Shown piece after piece: positions 25,994-33,932 of a stretch of 57,472 nucleotides of DNA. The position numbers were made by a program, and so were the translations under genes. The notes below the pieces were generated by a model. That model worked only from the letters and a program-made list of their open reading frames with translations. It did no database searches and was not told the origin of the DNA. Positions within the stretch are counted from its first letter, which is position 1, and each line of letters opens with the position of its first letter. Origin of the DNA: Chitinophaga pinensis (GTDB lineage: Bacteria > Bacteroidota > Bacteroidia > Flavobacteriales_D > Crocinitomicaceae); the NCBI GenBank assembly GCA_943324565.2, contig CALPMC020000003.1, forward strand, positions 1-57,472. Reading direction: 5' to 3'.

Positions 25994-27865
25994 TTATCTC
26001 CCCAAATAGATCAAAAGTATAGAAACATCGCTTGGTGTGACACCAGAAATGCGTGAAGCCTGTCCAATTGTAGCCGGTTGAATTTTTGTCAATTTTTCTA
26101 CAGCTTCCGAACTCAAACTTTTCAATTGTCTAAAATCAATATCTTTTGGAATTTTCACTTCCTCTAATCTCGTCAATTTTGCTGCTTGTTCTTCTTCGCG
26201 TTCTATATAACCTTCATACTTCAATTGAATCTCTGTTTGTGATACAATTTCAGGATGAATAGATTCCATAGATGCTGCTGCTACTTTTGCTTCAGGTGAA
26301 ACATTTAAAATGTCCTCTAACGAAATGTGTGGACGTGTTATAATGCTTGTTAATTTAACCTGTTGTGTTATCAAAGAAGACTCTTTCTCTGTTAAAACAG
26401 GATTGATTTGCTCTGGTGTAATTCCAATTTGACGGAACTGTTTTTTCAACGTTTCTGTTCCTTGAATTTTCTTGTTTACACGTTCTAATTCTTCATTACT
26501 TGCAATTCCAATTGAATGAGCTAAAGGAGTCAATCGAATATCTGCATTATCTTGACGTAATAAAATACGATACTCTGCCCTACTCGTAAACATACGATAA
26601 GGTTCTTTCGTTCCTTTTGAAATTAAATCATCTATTAAAACACCAATATAAGCTTCGTTTCTGTTAAGAATAAACGCCTCTTTTTCATTATTTTTCAAAT
26701 GTGCATTAATCCCAGCCATCAAGCCTTGACAGCCCGCTTCCTCATAACCTGTTGTTCCGTTAATTTGTCCAGCGAAATAAAGGTTCTGAATAAGCTTCGT
26801 CTCTAGCGTATGTTTTAATTGCGTTGGTGGGAAATAATCATACTCTATTGCATAACCTGGGCGAAACATTTTTACATTTTCAAATCCAGGAATTGTTTTC
26901 ATTGCTGCATACTGAACCTCTTCAGGTAAAGACGTACTGAATCCATTAACATAAATTTCTACCGTATTCCATCCTTCTGGTTCAACAAAAATTTGATGGC
27001 GATCACGTTCTGCAAATCGATTTATTTTATCTTCTATACTCGGACAATACCTAGGACCAGTACTTTTTATAGAACCATTAAACATAGGTGAGCGATCAAA
27101 TCCTGTGCGCAATAATTCATGTGTTTGTGGATTCGTGTAAGAAATATGACACGACAATTGTTTCTTTAAGGGTTCTGTATTTCCGTAACTAAACTTTGAA
27201 GGATTTTCATCTCCTGCTTGTTCTTCCATTTTAGAATAATCCAAAGAACGTCCATCAACACGAGGAGGTGTTCCTGTTTTCATTCTTCCAGCTTCAAACC
27301 CAAGTTCAATCAAATCTTCTGTTATTCCAGTAGAGGCCCTTTCTGCTGCTCTTCCACCACCAAATTGTTTTTCTCCTAAATGAATTAAACCATTTAAAAA
27401 CGTACCATTTGTCAAAATAACTGAAGTAGCATAAATTGGCATTCCAATACTAGTTTTAACACCCACTACCCTATTTTCTTCAACTAAAAGACCTGTGCAC
27501 ATATCCTGCCAGAAATCTACGTTTGGATTCTGCTCTAACAAATAACGCCATTCAGCAGCAAACAACATACGGTCATTTTGAGTTCTAGGCGACCACATTG
27601 CAGGACCTTTTGACATATTAAGCATACGAAATTGTATAGCGCTTTTATCGCTTACAATCCCAGAACCACCACCAAGGGCATCAATTTCTCTAACAATTTG
27701 TCCTTTGGCCACACCACCCATTGCTGGATTACAACTCATTTGAGCGATCGTGTTCATATTCATTGTCACCAACAACACACTACTACCCATTTTAGCAGCA
27801 GCATTTGCAGCCTCACAACCAGCGTGACCTGCACCAACAACTATAATATCGTATTTTTTTAACAT
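25994..27865 (-). CDS. mnmG: tRNA uridine-5-carboxymethylaminomethyl(34) synthesis enzyme
   Basis: MnmG (GidA) is the FAD- and NADH-dependent partner of MnmE in wobble uridine modification. The 623-aa protein opens with the FAD-binding motif VVGAGHAGCEAA (residues 8-19), has KTGTPPRVDGRS near 197 and the conserved EEAGCQG near 379 with a catalytic-region Cys, and ends with the helical C-terminal domain that binds MnmE (SGVTPSDVSILLIYLGR). Sequence and length fit. It is the last gene of a minus-strand run with ybeY upstream. A perfect parS site lies 7 bp upstream of its start codon. Confidence 0.97.
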   Translation of the reverse strand: MLKKYDIIVVGAGHAGCEAANAAAKMGSSVLLVTMNMNTIAQMSCNPAMGGVAKGQIVREIDALGGGSGIVSDKSAIQFRMLNMSKGPAMWSPRTQNDRMLFAAEWRYLLEQNPNVDFWQDMCTGLLVEENRVVGVKTSIGMPIYATSVILTNGTFLNGLIHLGEKQFGGGRAAERASTGITEDLIELGFEAGRMKTGTPPRVDGRSLDYSKMEEQAGDENPSKFSYGNTEPLKKQLSCHISYTNPQTHELLRTGFDRSPMFNGSIKSTGPRYCPSIEDKINRFAERDRHQIFVEPEGWNTVEIYVNGFSTSLPEEVQYAAMKTIPGFENVKMFRPGYAIEYDYFPPTQLKHTLETKLIQNLYFAGQINGTTGYEEAGCQGLMAGINAHLKNNEKEAFILNRNEAYIGVLIDDLISKGTKEPYRMFTSRAEYRILLRQDNADIRLTPLAHSIGIASNEELERVNKKIQGTETLKKQFRQIGITPEQINPVLTEKESSLITQQVKLTSIITRPHISLEDILNVSPEAKVAAASMESIHPEIVSQTEIQLKYEGYIEREEEQAAKLTRLEEVKIPKDIDFRQLKSLSSEAVEKLTKIQPATIGQASRISGVTPSDVSILLIYLGR

Positions 27866-27871
27866 ATTTCG

Positions 27872-27887
27872 TGTTTCACGTGAAACA
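27872..27887. promoter_or_regulatory. parS site, ParB-binding (mnmG-ybeY intergenic)
   Basis: TGTTTCACGTGAAACA is a perfect 16-bp palindrome and matches the bacterial chromosomal parS consensus TGTTNCACGTGAAACA. ParB (Spo0J) binds it and spreads along the DNA to support origin segregation. It lies in the 36-bp gap between ybeY and mnmG. Confidence 0.92.
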
Positions 27888-27901
27888 AAATTAGTGCTTA
27901 T

Positions 27902-28333
27902 CTATGAAAGTGTTTCACGTGAAACATACTTCTCTAAATAAAAACTTTCTTTTGCTCGCATTAATTTTTCATCTTCTGATGACTTATCCTTGTAACCACA
28001 TAAATGCAAAACACCGTGGAAAATTACTCGACAAAGCTCGTTAAAGGAACTTACATTAAACTCTTTAGAATTATCTAAAACTCTATCGAAAGAAATAAAC
28101 AAATCTCCTGAAATAAAGTTTGACTCTGTATAATCGAATGTGATAATATCGGTGTAGTAATCGTGATCTAAATGGGTTTTATTTATTTCTAATAAATACT
28201 CATCAGTCACAAATACAACTGTAATATCACCTTCATCGAAACCTTCTGATGCAACTAAATCAGATAGGCTAGAAACAAAAAATTCCGGTTTAAACTCCGG
28301 AATTTCTATATCTAAAAATTCAAATTCTATCAT
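27902..28333 (-). CDS. ybeY: endoribonuclease YbeY, rRNA maturation factor
   Basis: YbeY is a single-strand RNase needed for 16S rRNA 3' maturation and ribosome quality control. The 143-aa length fits. The metal motif is HGVLHLCGYKD near residues 109-119. The first two His are present, but the third, normally His at the eleventh position (HGxLHLxGYDH), is Asp, a form I recall from other Bacteroidota. DYYTDIITFDY is the family's second conserved block. The C-terminal VSRETLS is encoded by a perfect parS site. The start overlaps the stop of the upstream ATPase gene by 4 bp. Confidence 0.93.
   Translation of the reverse strand: MIEFEFLDIEIPEFKPEFFVSSLSDLVASEGFDEGDITVVFVTDEYLLEINKTHLDHDYYTDIITFDYTESNFISGDLFISFDRVLDNSKEFNVSSFNELCRVIFHGVLHLCGYKDKSSEDEKLMRAKESFYLEKYVSRETLS
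27911..27926. promoter_or_regulatory. parS site inside the 3' end of ybeY
   Basis: A second exact copy of the 16-bp TGTTTCACGTGAAACA, 39 bp from the first. It encodes the VSRET residues at the end of YbeY, so the protein sequence carries the site. Confidence 0.92.
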
Positions 28334-28743
28334 TTAGAAAAATAAATATTAACACTATTTCCTACTCCATCAAACTCTACTTCATCAGCTAGATTTCGCA
28401 TAAGAAAAATACCTCTTCCACTTTCTTTCAAAAGATTTTCAGGTGCTGTAGGATCAGGGAGAGAATCAAAATCAAAACCGACTCCCTCGTCTTTAATTCG
28501 AAAACAAAATTCATTTTCTTTATCACCTACTGCTACATCTACTATTAAACTTGCATTTACGCCATTACCGTGATGTATTGCATTATTGACAGCTTCTGTA
28601 ACCGCAATTAGTACATTCCCATAAGCGTCCTCTTGAACTCCCAAATTGGAGCAAACTTTATCAATCAAATTCTCTACTTCAACAATAGAATTGAATTCTG
28701 AGGGCAATTTCAAATGCTCTATAATTGTAAATCCTTCTTTCAT
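28330..28743 (-). CDS. RsbW-like histidine-kinase-fold ATPase
   Basis: The 137-aa protein is a lone HATPase_c domain of the anti-sigma-factor/serine kinase (RsbW/SpoIIAB) type. The N-box is AVTEAVNNAIHHGNG (about 48-62), the G1 box KDEGVGFDFDSLPDP (about 89-103) and the G2 box SGRGIFLMRNLAD (about 112-124). It has no histidine phosphotransfer domain. Its target is unknown; in this phylum the gene sits next to DUF4175, as here (21-bp gap), and overlaps ybeY by 4 bp. Confidence 0.88.
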   Translation of the reverse strand: MKEGFTIIEHLKLPSEFNSIVEVENLIDKVCSNLGVQEDAYGNVLIAVTEAVNNAIHHGNGVNASLIVDVAVGDKENEFCFRIKDEGVGFDFDSLPDPTAPENLLKESGRGIFLMRNLADEVEFDGVGNSVNIYFSK

Positions 28744-28764
28744 AAATAGTTATAACAAAATTAA

Positions 28765-31700
28765 CTAATTCTGATTGAAATACTGATTCGCTTTATCCTT
28801 AAAATACTTTCTATAATTCGGATCAATCGAACGCAATAATTCAACTTGCTTCAATTTTTCCTTGTTATACTCCTCAAATATAATTTTGTTACCATTATTT
28901 AAATCTTTTCCTGATTTTGACTCTCTTTTCTCTTCAAAACCTCTTTCAAGTAAAGCTTTCTCACTTTCTAAAAGTCGGGTTAGGATATCTCTTTGGCGGT
29001 TGATCGTTTCTCTATTAATAGACTTATTAATCAAACTACGCTCTTGTTCTTCTAACTCTTTAATTAAAGGGTTCAATTTATTACCTAAACCTTTTCCTTC
29101 CTTATTCAAGTCATTACGCATTTGCTCCAACTTCTGACGTATTGCTGTTTGCTCAGCTGCCATTTTAGCAATTTCTTTATTTCCTAATCCTAACATACTT
29201 TGACCAGAATTTCCAGGTTTTCCTCCTGGTTTATCGCCCGGCTTGTCACCCGGTTTGTCTCCTGGTTTATCACCACCTGGATTAGGACCTTTCTGCATTT
29301 GCTCTAACTGCTTCTTAAGCATTTCCTTCATATCTTGATTGTTCAACTGAGATCCTGGTTTCGGACGACCTTTACCTGGTTTATCACAACTACCACTTCC
29401 CTCTTTTTCAGATTGCATTTGTGACTGCATAGACTGTAAAGCTTCATTTAATAACAATGCCAAGTTATTGTAAGAAGTCATAACAATTTGCTGGTATTTA
29501 TTTAATTCTTTCTTTTTGTGATCATCAATAGATTCAATACTTTTTGAATGATTTGATTCAATTGTATTCAACTCTTTATCTACAAATGATGCAATCTTAG
29601 GTTGACGTTTAGCTAACGCAAGTAAACTATCTTTTACAATCTTAGTGTCATCAATAATACGACGCTGACGTTTTCCTAACTTGATATAAGAAGGATCATT
29701 CATATTAACTCTTGCGAAACGATTCATATTCTCTTCTTGATCAAAACTTAAAATCATTAAACTTTCAAGAATTGCTCGTAAAGAATCTATATCCTCTTCT
29801 TCTTGTTTCTTATTAGCATCTTTTTGTTTCTTATCCAATTGATCCGCCATTTTTTTCATTTCATCAGCTGCAGATTGTTGCTTTTCACCAGCTTTTTTAT
29901 CTTTTCCACCACCAAGACTTTCCTTTGAATCTTGCATATCCTTCGAAATTTGCTCCTCCTGCTCTTTTGTATCACCTAACTCCATTGGATTACTCAATTC
30001 CTTATTCAGCTCCTTTAGATCGTTTAAATCCTTCTTTAAATCATCGAATTTCTTATTCAAATCCTCTTGCTTTTTAGTAGCTTCTTCTTTCTCAATTTTT
30101 TTACTTTCTATTTCTTTCTTTAATTCTTCCTGTTCCTTTGCTAAATCTTTAAGTTCCTTTTCAATATCGTCAATCTTTTCATTAACCTGCAAACGTTTTA
30201 ACATTTCCAAACTTCTATCTAACTGCTTTTTCATATCTTCAGCAGACTGATCTAGTTCTTCCATTTTTTCTTTTAACTCTTGTTTATCATTTTTCTCTAA
30301 TAATTTTTTTAAATCATCTAACAATTTTCGTAGTTCATCGTCCATTAACTCTTCCAACAACTTCTCAATCATTTCTTGTTTTTCTAATAACTGTTTATCC
30401 ATTTCCGACAATTGATTTTTCTCTTGCGTACTTTGATCCATTTGTTCTTTAATATCTTGAAGTTTTTCTATTAAATCTTTTTGTTCTTCTTGTAATTGAT
30501 TTACCTGATTCATTTTGTTCCAATCCGAAGACTTAGAATTCATCGTTTCTTTTTTCAATTTCTCAACTTTCTTTTGAAAATCTTCTGTTTTTTTCAGAAC
30601 ATCATTTAAATCTTCTTTCGTTTTCTCTTGATCTAATTCACGTTTTTCGTTTAATTCAGAAAGCGTTGGAAGTTGATAAGAATACGTTTGGCTTCGAGTT
30701 GCTTTACTTCCATTCACACCATCATTATCATAAACCACGAAATAATACTCGATTTTATCTTTCAATTTCAATTCTTCTCTACTAAAATCAACACCAAAAT
30801 CGAATTGTGCTTGAGTAGTTGAAAGCGAACGAACTAAAATTCTATTCTCTTTTTTCTTACCATTTTCACTAATAATCTCATAAACAAAATAGCAAGACTT
30901 TAAACCATAATCATCTTCTACTTGTCCTTTAAATAACCTAACTCCAGATTTGGTACTATCTATATTTTCACTTACGTAAATACTTGGATGTGAATCTTTT
31001 ATAACAGAAATAGAACTAGAAAAAGTATCAATCTTGCTTGTAAATTTATTCGTTAAAGAAAAACGTAATTTCGAGTTATCTTTAAATTTATCAGAAATAC
31101 GAAAGCCAAATTCTGAAACATACCAAACTTTACCTTTCCAACTTAAATCTACTTTCTTAGTGTTTTTAGTGGCAACATTCCAAGTTATTTCCGTCCCTTC
31201 TGGAACAACTAAATCACCAGCATTTTGAATAATTTCATTTTGCTTACCTAAATAAGCTGGATACAATAGTTGAGCCTCCATTTTTCCAACAACAGATTTA
31301 CCAGTCACTGTAATTTTGAAAGGATCACTCTCATATTCATTTGCAACAAAATAAAAATTAGAGGAAGATTTAGGTTTACGAATAAAAGATTTAAAAACAT
31401 TTTTAGACTTTCGTTCCATTAGGAAACGTCCATTTTCGCAAACTAAATAAACTTTATCAGGAAGAAAATTTCCTTTAAGTGTTAACTCAATTGGAACATC
31501 CTCCCCTTCTTCCACTTGTAGATTTGATGTGTTTACATTGAAAGAAAAAGGTGCTTCGATTTTGAACTCTCTATCGTAATTCACTACTCGTTCTGTCCCC
31601 TGAGTTAAAAGTGAAGGAACAAAAATTCCTAAAGCCATTAAAATCAAAATTAAGGGAGCTACAAATTTTAAATACTTTCGATTATCTTTTAAATCAATAG

Positions 31701-32142
31701 CAGAAGTGAAAGGAATTGTTGATAACTGAACAGAACGTTGCTGAACACTTGCGTTTAACAATTCAATGTTTCGTTCATTATTGTGAATCGCATCTTGCAG
31801 CTGGAGTGTATTTTTTAATCTATCGGAAATCTCAGGGAAAAAATTACCAATAATATCAGAAGCTTGGTAGCGATTAATTCTTTTTCCAAAAGCGTATAAT
31901 TTACTCAGCGGAACTAAAATGTATTTGAATAAAATTACCAGGTTTATTCCTAAAAAACTAAAGAAAAGTAGAGCACGTGTAGTAGAACCAAAGCGACCAA
32001 GGTATTCTAGAGAAGTTGTTAGTAAAAAGGAAAAAAGTAAAATGCCAACAAAGAAAAACAAACCTTTGACGATTTCATTTTTATAAAACTTGCGTATGAA
32101 TGCATCAATTTGATCTAACAAACGTTCAAAAGAACTATTCAT
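28765..32142 (-). CDS. DUF4175 family membrane-anchored coiled-coil protein
   Basis: The 1125-aa protein has hydrophobic segments near residues 22-45, 53-75 and 155-176, then a beta-rich Ig-like region (about 190-500) and a very long charged helical region (about 500-870) with heptad patterns dominated by K, E, L and Q. Near residue 960 is a perfect GDKPG tandem repeat, followed by a helical C-terminus. This matches the Bacteroidota DUF4175 family. It is probably anchored in the inner membrane with a long periplasmic or cytoplasmic coiled coil. The gene leads a minus-strand run with the RsbW-like ATPase, ybeY and mnmG. Its function is unknown. Confidence 0.8.
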   Translation of the reverse strand: MNSSFERLLDQIDAFIRKFYKNEIVKGLFFFVGILLFSFLLTTSLEYLGRFGSTTRALLFFSFLGINLVILFKYILVPLSKLYAFGKRINRYQASDIIGNFFPEISDRLKNTLQLQDAIHNNERNIELLNASVQQRSVQLSTIPFTSAIDLKDNRKYLKFVAPLILILMALGIFVPSLLTQGTERVVNYDREFKIEAPFSFNVNTSNLQVEEGEDVPIELTLKGNFLPDKVYLVCENGRFLMERKSKNVFKSFIRKPKSSSNFYFVANEYESDPFKITVTGKSVVGKMEAQLLYPAYLGKQNEIIQNAGDLVVPEGTEITWNVATKNTKKVDLSWKGKVWYVSEFGFRISDKFKDNSKLRFSLTNKFTSKIDTFSSSISVIKDSHPSIYVSENIDSTKSGVRLFKGQVEDDYGLKSCYFVYEIISENGKKKENRILVRSLSTTQAQFDFGVDFSREELKLKDKIEYYFVVYDNDGVNGSKATRSQTYSYQLPTLSELNEKRELDQEKTKEDLNDVLKKTEDFQKKVEKLKKETMNSKSSDWNKMNQVNQLQEEQKDLIEKLQDIKEQMDQSTQEKNQLSEMDKQLLEKQEMIEKLLEELMDDELRKLLDDLKKLLEKNDKQELKEKMEELDQSAEDMKKQLDRSLEMLKRLQVNEKIDDIEKELKDLAKEQEELKKEIESKKIEKEEATKKQEDLNKKFDDLKKDLNDLKELNKELSNPMELGDTKEQEEQISKDMQDSKESLGGGKDKKAGEKQQSAADEMKKMADQLDKKQKDANKKQEEEDIDSLRAILESLMILSFDQEENMNRFARVNMNDPSYIKLGKRQRRIIDDTKIVKDSLLALAKRQPKIASFVDKELNTIESNHSKSIESIDDHKKKELNKYQQIVMTSYNNLALLLNEALQSMQSQMQSEKEGSGSCDKPGKGRPKPGSQLNNQDMKEMLKKQLEQMQKGPNPGGDKPGDKPGDKPGDKPGGKPGNSGQSMLGLGNKEIAKMAAEQTAIRQKLEQMRNDLNKEGKGLGNKLNPLIKELEEQERSLINKSINRETINRQRDILTRLLESEKALLERGFEEKRESKSGKDLNNGNKIIFEEYNKEKLKQVELLRSIDPNYRKYFKDKANQYFNQN

Positions 32143-32849
32143 ATTTTTAATTTCTTAAAGTGTTGATAACTGACAAATAACTAACGAAAAGTTTTTATTT
32201 CTGTTCTAACAAAAAATGTGCAACTTGTACACTGTTACGAAATTAGAATTTATCTCTTGAGTAATCGATTTCACTTAGGATTATTTAACGGTGATATAAA
32301 AGTAATTCAAAAATCCTAAATCGAAAGTTTTCCAAGATTTAGCTTATCTATTATAATATATTTTTTTAAAATTAATTTATAAAGAAATTGGTTGTTATTA
32401 TTAAGGCTGTTCATTTGTGTAAAGAAAAAAAGGTCTTTCCTTGCTTTTAAAAATATTAAAAATGACCGCTTGGTTATGAACAGTTAGAAAGTGGTTTAAT
32501 TGCTTTTAAAACAACTAATTAAATACTAATTAACAATTCGATATTTTTTAGTTAATATGGATAAAAAAAAGTGATTGTTAATAACGTTTTGGTGGATAAA
32601 GTGTGATGAAATCACCCAAAAAAAGAGGCTAACTTTTATTGTCAATTGAATTCAATTTTGGTTTGGAATAATAAATTTAAAAAGCAAGTTTTTCTTTTTA
32701 AAAGTTACGAACGCTTATTAACAATTCACGCACAAAAACTGATAATAACTCATTTTATAGAATCAAGTAAATACAAGGATTTTGAACGGAATGAAAACAC
32801 GTTTTGTTTATAACTAGGTTGAAATGTGGATAAGGGAATTTCACTTGTT
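32143..32849. other. candidate chromosomal replication origin: AT-rich DNA with clustered DnaA-box-like sites
   Basis: This 707-bp stretch has no gene. It holds one perfect DnaA box (TGTGGATAA at 32825-32833), one TGTTGATAA at 32161-32169 (that is, TTATCAACA), three TTATNAACA-type sites (32474-32482, 32576-32584 reversed, 32715-32723) and two single-mismatch boxes (32556-32564, 32591-32599). An A/T-only run at about 32343-32385 could be an unwinding element. It lies 4.2-5 kb from two parS sites and near mnmG, both often close to oriC. Against it: genes on both sides are mostly on the same strand, so no clear switch in coding direction marks an origin. Confidence 0.4.
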
Positions 32850-33120
32850 ATTTTGGAAAAGAAGCGGTATTTATCACGTTGGGGTAAATAAAATTGCTAA
32901 TTACAAACTCAGAATTGCGAACGTATTTCATTTGCGATTTTGGAAAAGAAGTGGTATTCATTTCTTTAAGGTTAATTTAATTGCTAATTGCAAACTCAGA
33001 ATTGCGAACGTTATTCTCTAACGATTTTGGAAAAAAAGGGTATCTTATATTCAAAATTAATAAGCGTTTTGGTTATCCGTTCGCAATTAGCAATTCTTAG
33101 CTCGCAATTAATAAGCGTTA
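32850..33120 (+). repeat. modular repeat array L: alpha, alpha, truncated alpha, beta, partial beta
   Basis: Two 87-bp alpha units (32850-32936, 32937-33023), each starting ATTTTGGAAAAGAAG and carrying CTCAGAATTGCGAACG, are followed by a 31-bp truncated alpha (33024-33054), a 51-bp beta unit (33055-33105, starting AATTAATAAGCG) and the first 14-15 bp of another beta (33106-33120). The TAA stop of the minus-strand four-helix-bundle gene (33118-33120) falls on the last bases of the partial beta. Unit boundaries were counted base by base. Confidence 0.88.
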
Positions 33121-33483
33121 AGCGAGTCCATTTCTCTCTTTTGTTGTTTTTATTATGCTTGTTAACAATCTTAATAGTTCTTCACAGTCTTTTAATAATG
33201 GTTTGGAGGTAGATGAAGATAAATAATCTGTTGCACCTAAAAGTTTAATCCAATAAATAGATTCATTTGCTTCTTTTCGTGAGATTGAAAGCTTGTGTAC
33301 AAAATCTTTAATTGATTGGCTATGTTCAGCTTCAGTTATGTTCGCACCAATTGAAGTTCCAGATCTTAAAAGTTGTTTTGATAAAATAAATTCACGTTTT
33401 GAATTAGTTAATTCCTTGTAGGTTTCAATGATTTGAATTGAAAAATTGAAGCTTTTAGTTTGAATAATACTCTCTGTTTTCAT
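33118..33483 (-). CDS. S23-type four-helix-bundle protein
   Basis: The 121-aa protein matches the 23S rRNA intervening-sequence protein family (TIGR02436). Conserved features are an N-terminal helix, then LRSGTSIGANITEAEHSQSI near 41-60, DFVHKLSISRKEANESIYWI near 62-81 and an amphipathic last helix. The family forms oligomers and includes the avd protein of diversity-generating retroelements, which suggests nucleic-acid binding; its cellular role is otherwise unknown. It sits between two arrays of a modular repeat, with its stop codon at the edge of array L and array R about 70 bp upstream of its start. No rRNA is near. Confidence 0.9.
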   Translation of the reverse strand: MKTESIIQTKSFNFSIQIIETYKELTNSKREFILSKQLLRSGTSIGANITEAEHSQSIKDFVHKLSISRKEANESIYWIKLLGATDYLSSSTSKPLLKDCEELLRLLTSIIKTTKERNGLA

Positions 33484-33555
33484 TACTTTTTTTACATTAA
33501 GATAGTGAAAAAGATAAGTTTTTGAACTTTTTAATGTGAAATATTTGTTCGAGAA

Positions 33556-33930
33556 GTTTAATTAATTGCTAATTACGAACTCAGAATTACGAACGTTTTT
33601 CATTAACGATGCTAGAAAAGAAGTTGTATTCACCACTGTGAGGTTAATTTAATTGCTAATTACAAACTCAGAATTGCGAACGTTATTCTCTAACGATTTT
33701 GGAAAAAAATGGTATCTTATATTCAAAATTAATAAGCGTTTTGGTTATCCGTTCGTAATTTGCAATTCTTCGTTCGTAATTAATAAGCGTTTTGGTTATC
33801 CGTTCGCAATTCGCAATTTTTAGCTTGCAATTAATAAGCATTACGGTTATTCGTTCGCAATTTGCAATTCTTAGCTCGCAATTAATAAGCATTACGGTTA
33901 TTCGTTCGCAATTCGCAATTCTTAGCTTGC
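33556..33930 (+). repeat. modular repeat array R: partial alpha, alpha, truncated alpha, four beta units
   Basis: A partial alpha (about 33556-33608) and a full 87-bp alpha (33609-33695) lead into the same truncated alpha (33696-33726) as in array L. Four head-to-tail 51-bp beta units then follow at 33727, 33778, 33829 and 33880, each starting AATTAATAAGC. They diverge by a few bases (GCGTTTTGG against GCATTACGG), so units 1-2 and 3-4 form two subtypes. The array ends at the stop codon of the next gene, whose TAA (33933-33935) lies in the AATTA that would begin a fifth beta. Confidence 0.9.
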
Positions 33931-33932
33931 AA

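Noticed and set aside
32824..33021. 65-codon open frame in array L and similar frames at 33683-33892 and 45221-45406
   Set aside because: These frames consist almost entirely of alpha or beta repeat units translated in phase. The peptides are low-complexity repeats and appear on different strands in different arrays, so they are best explained as by-products of unit lengths divisible by three.
33118..33483. Diversity-generating retroelement based on the avd-like four-helix-bundle protein
   Set aside because: No reverse transcriptase, template/variable repeat pair or C-type lectin target gene is present in the neighbourhood.
32850..33930. CRISPR array
   Set aside because: Beta units are directly adjacent without unique spacers, the 87-bp alpha units are longer than CRISPR repeats and also contiguous, and no cas gene is nearby.
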